Assembly: GCA_052401645.1 (NCBI GenBank)
Contig: CP198939.1
Coordinates: forward strand, 1,488,001 to 1,552,000
From: Arsenophonus sp052401645
GTDB taxonomy: Bacteria; Pseudomonadota; Gammaproteobacteria; Enterobacterales; Enterobacteriaceae
DNA length: 64,000 bases
Reading direction: 5' to 3'
Each line of letters begins with the position of its first letter. The first letter of the stretch is position 1. This document shows, piece by piece, positions 58,953 through 64,000 of this stretch. A program made the translations under genes and the position numbers. The notes under the pieces are model-generated. The model was given only the letters and a program-made list of their open reading frames with translations, ran no database searches and was not told the DNA's origin.

Positions 58953-61340
58953 TTAATTCCTCAAGGAGGCTTGGAATCGCCGTTTTAATGAAGCAACACA
59001 TTTATTAACAATTGCAGTAATCTCTTTCTCTTTTAGAGTATGGTTCATATTCTGTAAGAATAAGCTAATAGCTAGGCCCTTATAACCATCTGCTATACCT
59101 TCACCATAGTATAGATCAAATAAGTTTATCTCAACTATATGATTTGTGCTATTTTTCTTACATTCAGCTAAAACATCAGCTATTGTTACTTCTTCCGGTA
59201 CTACAATAGAAATATCACGTCGATTAATTGGGAAACGTGAAATAATATTTACTTTAGGAACAACACGATTTGTAATTGCATCCAAGAGCAATTCAAAAAC
59301 TAATGTTCGACCATTTAAATCTAACTTATTTTCTATTTCAGGATGAATAACACCAATATATCCAATATAATTATCGTTTAAAAAAATTCCAGCACTTTGT
59401 CCAGGATGAAGCGCAAGGTTAAGGTAATTCTTATAATTAATATTCTTTAATTTTCCTGTCAATTTTAGTATAGCTTCAACGTCACCTTTTATATCAAAAA
59501 AATCAACAGATCGTTTTTTTTGTGCCCAGTGCTCCTCATAACGATTACCAGTAATTATTCCTGATAATATCAATTCTTGTCGAATACCATGTTCTGCTAT
59601 TATATCTGGAACAAATCGTAAACCAGTTTCAAATAAACGAATTCGATTTTGTTGTCGATTTTGATTATAAATTACTGTCGTTAATAATCCTGTCAGTAGA
59701 GAAAGTCTCATTACCGACATATCAGTTGAAATAGGATTTAGTAAGAATATAGGATTAGAATTTGGATGTAACAATACTTGAATTTTATGATTAACAAAAC
59801 TATAAGTAATCGTTTCATTATAACCACGATCAGTTAATAATATTTTAACTCGATTTAATGGCAAAACTGATTCATAGTGTGGAGTTATAATCAAATCAGC
59901 TCGTAAAGTTGAATTAGGTATATTATTATATCCATAAACACGTACTATTTCTTCAATTAAATCCTCTTCAATTTTTAAATCAAAACGCCAAGATGGAACA
60001 GATACTTGCCAATTTTCTTTTTGACAAATTACTTGGCAACCTAATCGCTGAAGAATATTCTTAACATCAATATTATGAATACTATAACCAATCACACGAT
60101 CAAGTTTTTGTCTATTTAGCATTATATTTGGTATTTTTGGCAAATCTTTTTTTTCGCTTACGTCAATAATAATTCCAGCTTCACCGCCACAAATTTCAAT
60201 TATCAATTTTGTAGCACGTTCAATCGCTTTATATTGCAACTCTGGATCAACACCACGTTCAAAACGATTTGAAGCTTCTGTATGAAGATCATAATTAATT
60301 GCTATACAAGCAATCGTTAATGGATTGAAGAAAGCGCTTTCTAACATAATATTTTCTGTATTTGAATTAATATTTGAATACTTGCCTACAAGAAATCCAG
60401 CAATTCCTAAAGTGTTTTTTTCATCGGCAATAATTAAAATATCTTTATTTAAAATAATTTTGCTATCATCAACTAAAACTAATATTTCATCATGTTTCGC
60501 CATCCGAACAACTATAGACCCATTTAAACGATCTAGATCATAAACATGTAATGGCTGACCTAATTCTAATAAGACAAAATTAAGAATATTAAAAATAGGA
60601 TGAATAGTACAAAGTCCGCTACGACGTAATTTTTCTTTCATCCAAATAGGTGTTTCCGCTGTAATATTAATATTTTTTATTATTCGTCCTAAAAAACGCG
60701 GGCATTCTATAGGAACTTCTACTCTAATTGGAAAAATACTAGTATTAGTGCCTTTAATTGGTTCAATCTCTACATTATTTAATCTAAGATTATTAATAGC
60801 TGCAATTTCACGAGCTATACCTAAAATACTTAAACAATCAGCACGATTAGGTGTTGAATTTATTTCAAAAATATTATCGTCAAGTTTTAAGTATTTACGA
60901 ATATCTATACCAATTGGAGCGTTTTGAGGTAATTCAATAATGTCAATAGAGTCATTAGAAATCTTAAGCTCAGAATAAGAGCAAAGCATACCTTCAGAAA
61001 GTTTACCACGTAGTTTTATTTCTTTAATTTTAAAATTATCAGGTAAAACAACACCAACTGTTGCTACAGCAACTTTTAATCCTTGACGGCAATTTGCTGC
61101 TCCACATACAATATTAAGTAACTTCTCAGAGCCAATGTTAACTTTTGTTAAAAATAAATTGTTTGCATTAGGATGTTGAATACATTTAACGATTTTACCA
61201 ATTAATACACCATGAAACTGACCAGCGACAGGTTTAATATCATTGATTTCTAAACCAGTCATTATCATTTGTTCTGATAAAGATTCATTGCTTATTGGTG
61301 GATTTACCCATTCTCGTAACCAAAGCTCACTTAATTTCAT
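58953..61340 (-). CDS. pheT: Phenylalanine-tRNA ligase beta subunit
   Basis: PheT forms the alpha2-beta2 phenylalanyl-tRNA synthetase with PheS. The 795 residues equal the E. coli length. From the N-terminus there is the EMAP-II-like tRNA-binding domain (about 40-150, with GKIVKCIQHPNANNLFLTKVN and VCGAANCRQGLKVAVA), the B3/B4 region with the editing site, the B5 domain, the catalytic-like domain, and the C-terminal anticodon-binding FDX-ACB domain (about 700-795, with SRFPINRRDISIVV). No domain is lost, in contrast to the pruning seen in some very small symbiont genomes. It lies 14 bp after pheS. Confidence 0.98.
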   Translation of the reverse strand: MKLSELWLREWVNPPISNESLSEQMIMTGLEINDIKPVAGQFHGVLIGKIVKCIQHPNANNLFLTKVNIGSEKLLNIVCGAANCRQGLKVAVATVGVVLPDNFKIKEIKLRGKLSEGMLCSYSELKISNDSIDIIELPQNAPIGIDIRKYLKLDDNIFEINSTPNRADCLSILGIAREIAAINNLRLNNVEIEPIKGTNTSIFPIRVEVPIECPRFLGRIIKNINITAETPIWMKEKLRRSGLCTIHPIFNILNFVLLELGQPLHVYDLDRLNGSIVVRMAKHDEILVLVDDSKIILNKDILIIADEKNTLGIAGFLVGKYSNINSNTENIMLESAFFNPLTIACIAINYDLHTEASNRFERGVDPELQYKAIERATKLIIEICGGEAGIIIDVSEKKDLPKIPNIMLNRQKLDRVIGYSIHNIDVKNILQRLGCQVICQKENWQVSVPSWRFDLKIEEDLIEEIVRVYGYNNIPNSTLRADLIITPHYESVLPLNRVKILLTDRGYNETITYSFVNHKIQVLLHPNSNPIFLLNPISTDMSVMRLSLLTGLLTTVIYNQNRQQNRIRLFETGLRFVPDIIAEHGIRQELILSGIITGNRYEEHWAQKKRSVDFFDIKGDVEAILKLTGKLKNINYKNYLNLALHPGQSAGIFLNDNYIGYIGVIHPEIENKLDLNGRTLVFELLLDAITNRVVPKVNIISRFPINRRDISIVVPEEVTIADVLAECKKNSTNHIVEINLFDLYYGEGIADGYKGLAISLFLQNMNHTLKEKEITAIVNKCVASLKRRFQASLRN

Positions 61341-61354
61341 ATGATAATTATACC

Positions 61355-62338
61355 TTATTTAAATTGTTTAAGAAAACGAATGTCATTCTTAAAAAAAGCA
61401 CGTAAATCAGTCACTCCATACCGTAACATCGTTAAGCGTTCCACTCCAATACCGAAAGCAAAACCAGAATACAGTTCAGAATCAATACTAACGTTTCGTA
61501 ATACATTTGGATGTACCATGCCACAACCTAATACTTCTAACCATTTACCATTTTCATCCATAACGTCAACTTCAGCCGAAGGTTCAGTAAATGGGAAGTA
61601 CGATGCTCTAAAACGAATAGAGATTTTTTCTTCAAAAAAATAATTTAAAAAATCATGTAGTATAGCTTTTAGATTAGTAAAACTGATATTAAAATCAATA
61701 ATTAAACCATCTATTTGATGGAACATTGGTGTATGAGTTTGATCATAGTCATTTCTGTATACGCGACCAGGTATAATAATACGAACAGGTGGTTGTTTAC
61801 CTTTCATATAACGAATTTGAACGCTAGAAGTTTGTGTACGTAATAGACAAGTAGTGTTAAACCAGAAAGTATTATGTGAATTTCGAGCAGGGTGATGAAA
61901 AGGAATATTTAAAGCATCGAAATTATGATAAACATCTTCTATTTCAGGACCGTAAACAATAGAAAAACCAAGTTCACTAAAAAAGTTTTCAATACGATCC
62001 ATTGTACGTGTTACTGGATGAAGACTGCCATTTTCAGTTTGTCGACCAGGTAAGGTAATATCTATTTTTTCTGTAGTCAGTATAGCATTTGATATAGCAC
62101 TTTTTAATTGTTTTTTACGCATATTCAATAAATTCTGAACTTCTTGTTTTGCTTGATTAATAATTGCTCCTACTGCTGGCCTCTCTTCTGATGGTAAATT
62201 ACGTAAAGCTAACATCTGCAGTGTTAGATAGCCATTTTTCCCTAAAAACTCAATACGTACTGAATCTAACTCAATAATATTTTCAGTTTTTTCTATTGTT
62301 CTTTTTGCTAGCGCAATTAATTCTACAAAATGCAGCAT
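61355..62338 (-). CDS. pheS: Phenylalanine-tRNA ligase alpha subunit
   Basis: PheS holds the aminoacylation site of phenylalanyl-tRNA synthetase. The 327 residues equal the E. coli length. An N-terminal coiled-coil arm (about 1-85) is followed by the class II catalytic core: motif 2 GRVYRNDYDQTHTPMFHQIDGL, SYFPFTEPSAEVDV, GCGMVHPNVL, and motif 3 GFAFGIGVERLTMLRYGVTDLR. The ATG follows GGGGATAA, a reasonable ribosome-binding site. A leader-peptide and terminator arrangement upstream (62405-62498) suggests attenuation by phenylalanine supply, as at E. coli pheST. Confidence 0.98.
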   Translation of the reverse strand: MLHFVELIALAKRTIEKTENIIELDSVRIEFLGKNGYLTLQMLALRNLPSEERPAVGAIINQAKQEVQNLLNMRKKQLKSAISNAILTTEKIDITLPGRQTENGSLHPVTRTMDRIENFFSELGFSIVYGPEIEDVYHNFDALNIPFHHPARNSHNTFWFNTTCLLRTQTSSVQIRYMKGKQPPVRIIIPGRVYRNDYDQTHTPMFHQIDGLIIDFNISFTNLKAILHDFLNYFFEEKISIRFRASYFPFTEPSAEVDVMDENGKWLEVLGCGMVHPNVLRNVSIDSELYSGFAFGIGVERLTMLRYGVTDLRAFFKNDIRFLKQFK

Positions 62339-62404
62339 ATTTATCCCCGTATTTAATTATGATTATTTTATTTTATAATTATTAAAAGTTTTTAGTAATT
62401 ATAA

Positions 62405-62430
62405 ATAAAAAGGCCTCCATTTGGAGGCTT
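62405..62430 (-). terminator. Attenuator-type terminator before pheS
   Basis: On the minus strand GCCTCC, AAAT, GGAGGC forms a 6-bp G/C-rich stem followed by CTTTTT. It lies in the 272-bp gap between rplT and pheS and is the right place for the pheST attenuator of enterobacteria. It could also simply terminate part of the rplT transcripts. Confidence 0.75.
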
Positions 62431-62468
62431 ATGTCAGTTATTACTTTTTTTAAAAAAATTATACAATT

Positions 62469-62498
62469 TTAGTTATTAAAATAAAAATCAATTTTCAT
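62469..62498 (-). promoter_or_regulatory. pheM: Candidate PheM-type leader peptide of pheST
   Basis: A nine-codon frame, MKIDFYFNN, ends 40 bp before the terminator hairpin. It contains Phe-Tyr-Phe, like the FYF near the end of the E. coli PheM leader. Two Phe codons in nine would let the ribosome sense charged tRNA-Phe. No strong ribosome-binding site precedes it, and Phe codons (TTT) are common by chance in A+T-rich DNA, so the call rests mainly on position. Confidence 0.4.
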
Positions 62499-62610
62499 AT
62501 TTAAATAGTTATCTAAAAAATAACTTTTATTTATGATAAAAACTGCTATGAATGGTAAAAAGAGACCTTATAATCTTTACAATAACATCACAGTTTCAAC
62601 TTAACTGATA

Positions 62611-62970
62611 TTAAACTAATACGTTTTTTTTACTTTCTTTTACTAATTCTAGAAATGTAAGTTTATCAAAAACAGCGATATCAGATAGAATCTTTCGATC
62701 AATTTCAACAGAGGCTTTTTTTAGACCATTAATGAAAGAGCTATAAGATAAACCATGCTGACGAGCAGCAGCATTAATGCGTATTATCCATAATTGACGC
62801 ATTTGACGCTTACGTTGACGACGGTCTCGATAAGCATATTGACCAGCTTTAATTATTGCCTGAAAAGCAACACGATAAGTGCGCGAACGAGCACCATAAT
62901 AACCTTTTGCTTTCTTTAATATTTTTTTATGACGTTCGCGAGCTATTACACCACGTTTTACGTGAGCCAT
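62611..62970 (-). CDS. rplT: Large-subunit ribosomal protein L20
   Basis: L20 is needed for early assembly of the 50S subunit and, in E. coli, represses its own operon by binding the rpmI-rplT mRNA. The 119 residues are one longer than in E. coli, from the C-terminal NVLV tail. The highly basic N-terminal arm (VKRGVIARERHKKILKKAKGYYGARSRTYRVA) and the globular part with FINGLKKASVEIDRKILSDIAVFD are fully conserved. It lies 57 bp after rpmI. Confidence 0.98.
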   Translation of the reverse strand: MAHVKRGVIARERHKKILKKAKGYYGARSRTYRVAFQAIIKAGQYAYRDRRQRKRQMRQLWIIRINAAARQHGLSYSSFINGLKKASVEIDRKILSDIAVFDKLTFLELVKESKKNVLV

Positions 62971-63027
62971 ATATTCCCTCTTATCATTCAGGAATTAAAT
63001 TCAATAATCTTAAATTAAAATTTAAGC

Positions 63028-63225
63028 TTATGCGTATGGTAAACACAACTCTACTGAACCTAGATCGCTTTTAGAAACCATTGTCTTTGAGCGCAAATGG
63101 CGTTTACGCTTAGTTGACTTTTTAGTCAGAATATGACGAAGGTTAGCATGCTTAGATTTAAAACCACCGCTAGCAGTTCTTTTAAAACGTTTTGCAGCAC
63201 CACGCACTGTTTTTATCTTTGGCAT
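63028..63225 (-). CDS. rpmI: Large-subunit ribosomal protein L35
   Basis: L35 is a small basic 50S protein. The 65 residues equal the E. coli length and include MPKIKTVRGAAKRFKRT, KHANLRHILTKKSTKRKRHLR and the closing YA. It lies 82 bp after infC and before rplT, in the conserved IF3 operon order. Confidence 0.98.
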   Translation of the reverse strand: MPKIKTVRGAAKRFKRTASGGFKSKHANLRHILTKKSTKRKRHLRSKTMVSKSDLGSVELCLPYA

Positions 63226-63307
63226 TTTAAATATCTAATTTACATCCTTAACTATAAAAATATTTATAAAAATAATTTTTATTTAAAAAAACTATCATTT
63301 TACTTAA

Positions 63308-63853
63308 TTATCTAATTATTTTTTTTGGTGCAAGAATCATAATCATTTGACGACTTTCAATTTTAGTTGGAAAAAATTCGACAACTGATATTTGATCTAA
63401 ATTGTTTTTAATACGATTAAGCATATCAATACCAATTTGTTGATGGACCATTTCACGACCACGAAACCGTAAAGTAATCTTAACTTTATTACCATCATCT
63501 AAAAAACGAATTAAATTACGTAATTTAACCTGATAATCACCTTGATCAGTACAAGGTCTAAATTTTATTTCTTTTATTTGAATAACTCTTTGTTTCTTTT
63601 TTTGTTCTTTTAAAGCTTTACTCTTTTCATAAAGGAATTTACCATAATCCATAATACGACAAACTGGTGGCTCGGCATTTGGACTTACTTCGACTAAATC
63701 AACACCAGCTTTTTCTGCTTTTTCAAGAGCTTCTCTTAGACTGATAATACCAACTTGCTCACCATCTGAACCAGTTAAACGAACTTCAGAAGCACGAATC
63801 TCCATATTAATGCGATTTAAACGCACTGTTTGAATTCTTTTTCCACCTTTAAT
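63308..63853 (-). CDS. infC: Translation initiation factor IF-3 (AUU start)
   Basis: IF-3 keeps 30S subunits free, checks start-codon pairing and favours the initiator tRNA. The natural start is taken as ATT at 63853-63851, which gives 181 residues starting (M)KGGKRIQTVRLNRIN, like E. coli. A strong GGAGG lies 8 bp upstream. An ATG thirteen codons further upstream is open, but it would add residues unknown in the family and overlap thrS. Both domains are complete: the N-domain with EVRLTGSDGEQVGIVSLREAL-type sequence and PPVCRIMDYGKF, and the C-domain with IKFRPCTDQGDYQVKLRNLIRFL and RFRGREMVHQQIG. In E. coli the AUU start lets IF-3 repress its own translation. Confidence 0.95.
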   Translation of the reverse strand: MKGGKRIQTVRLNRINMEIRASEVRLTGSDGEQVGIISLREALEKAEKAGVDLVEVSPNAEPPVCRIMDYGKFLYEKSKALKEQKKKQRVIQIKEIKFRPCTDQGDYQVKLRNLIRFLDDGNKVKITLRFRGREMVHQQIGIDMLNRIKNNLDQISVVEFFPTKIESRQMIMILAPKKIIR

Positions 63854-63870
63854 ACCTGATTCCTCCAAAA

Positions 63871-64000
63871 TTAATAAATACGACGAGTACAAATTTCATC
63901 AAGCATTCTTTCTGCAAATTCTGTGAGATCAAATGTTCCTAAATCTTTACCACTACGCGTTCTAACAGATATTTTATTTGATTTAATTTCTTTATCACCA
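63871..64000 (-). CDS. thrS: Threonine-tRNA ligase, C-terminal fragment (continues beyond the window)
   Basis: The last 42 codons of thrS are present, and the frame runs off the right edge. The peptide reads GDKEIKSNKISVRTRSGKDL and continues to DEICTRRIY. The VRTRxGKDLG pattern is the end of the anticodon-binding domain of threonyl-tRNA synthetase. Its stop codon is 17 bp before the AUU start of infC, the same neighbour as in E. coli. The truncation is caused by the window edge, not by a mutation. Confidence 0.93.
   Translation of the reverse strand, partial: GDKEIKSNKISVRTRSGKDLGTFDLTEFAERMLDEICTRRIY

Noticed and set aside
63854..63892. Upstream ATG extension of infC
   Set aside because: It would add 13 residues not known in IF-3 and overlap the thrS end. 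The ATT with GGAGG gives the family N-terminus.
1..64000. CRISPR arrays, insertion sequences, prophage or toxin-antitoxin genes
   Set aside because: I searched for regularly spaced repeats, transposase-like frames and paired small ORFs and saw none.

Overview
The window looks like part of the chromosome of a strongly reduced, obligately host-associated gammaproteobacterium, most likely an enterobacterial insect endosymbiont. Three things point this way. Every protein is a close, near full-length match in memory to the Escherichia coli family member. Two E. coli-type gene neighbourhoods survive in order: hemA-prfA-prmC-sirB1-kdsA opposite lolB-ispE-prs-pth-ychF, and thrS-infC-rpmI-rplT-pheS-pheT-ihfA. 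Composition is extremely A+T-rich, with long stretches that contain no gene. I cannot name the species from sequence alone.

Layout: 1-6165 has no recognisable gene. 6166-9934 holds riboflavin synthase (-), tRNA-Val(GAC) (+) and the lipid II flippase murJ (-). 9935-16832 holds only tRNA-Ser(GGA). 16833-26836 is a compact gene block: a leftward hemA-prfA-prmC-sirB1-kdsA operon and a divergent rightward lolB-ispE-prs set followed by pth and ychF. 26837-32684 is empty. 32685-36599 carries htpX and proQ (both -), with a prc-sized gap between them. 36600-44031 is empty apart from one patch near 40.5-41.5 kb that may be an eroded gene. 44032-46749 is an intact mannose-type PTS operon, manXYZ (+). 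46750-58651 is almost 12 kb without a gene. 58652-64000 is the leftward translation operon, ending in a partial thrS that runs off the window.

Retained functions: translation and its quality control (PheST, ThrS, IF3, L35, L20, RF1, PrmC, Pth, YchF, two tRNAs), envelope building (KdsA, MurJ, LolB, HtpX), cofactor and precursor supply (HemA, RibE, IspE, Prs), sugar uptake (ManXYZ), and nucleic-acid binding or regulation (IHF-alpha, ProQ). Keeping LPS, peptidoglycan and lipoprotein-sorting functions suggests a cell that still makes a Gram-negative envelope. Genes and tRNAs add up to about 20.5 kb of 64 kb (roughly 32%). The rest is A+T-rich DNA in which I see only short inverted repeats, small tandem repeats and a few possible gene fossils.

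I found no mobile element, CRISPR array or clear new multigene system. The best second looks are: the AUU start of infC kept with a strong ribosome-binding site; a probable shrunken pheM-type attenuator before pheST; an A instead of the usual G at the discriminator of tRNA-Ser; the possible eroded gene at 40.5-41.5 kb; and the sheer amount of unexplained noncoding DNA next to tightly packed operons.
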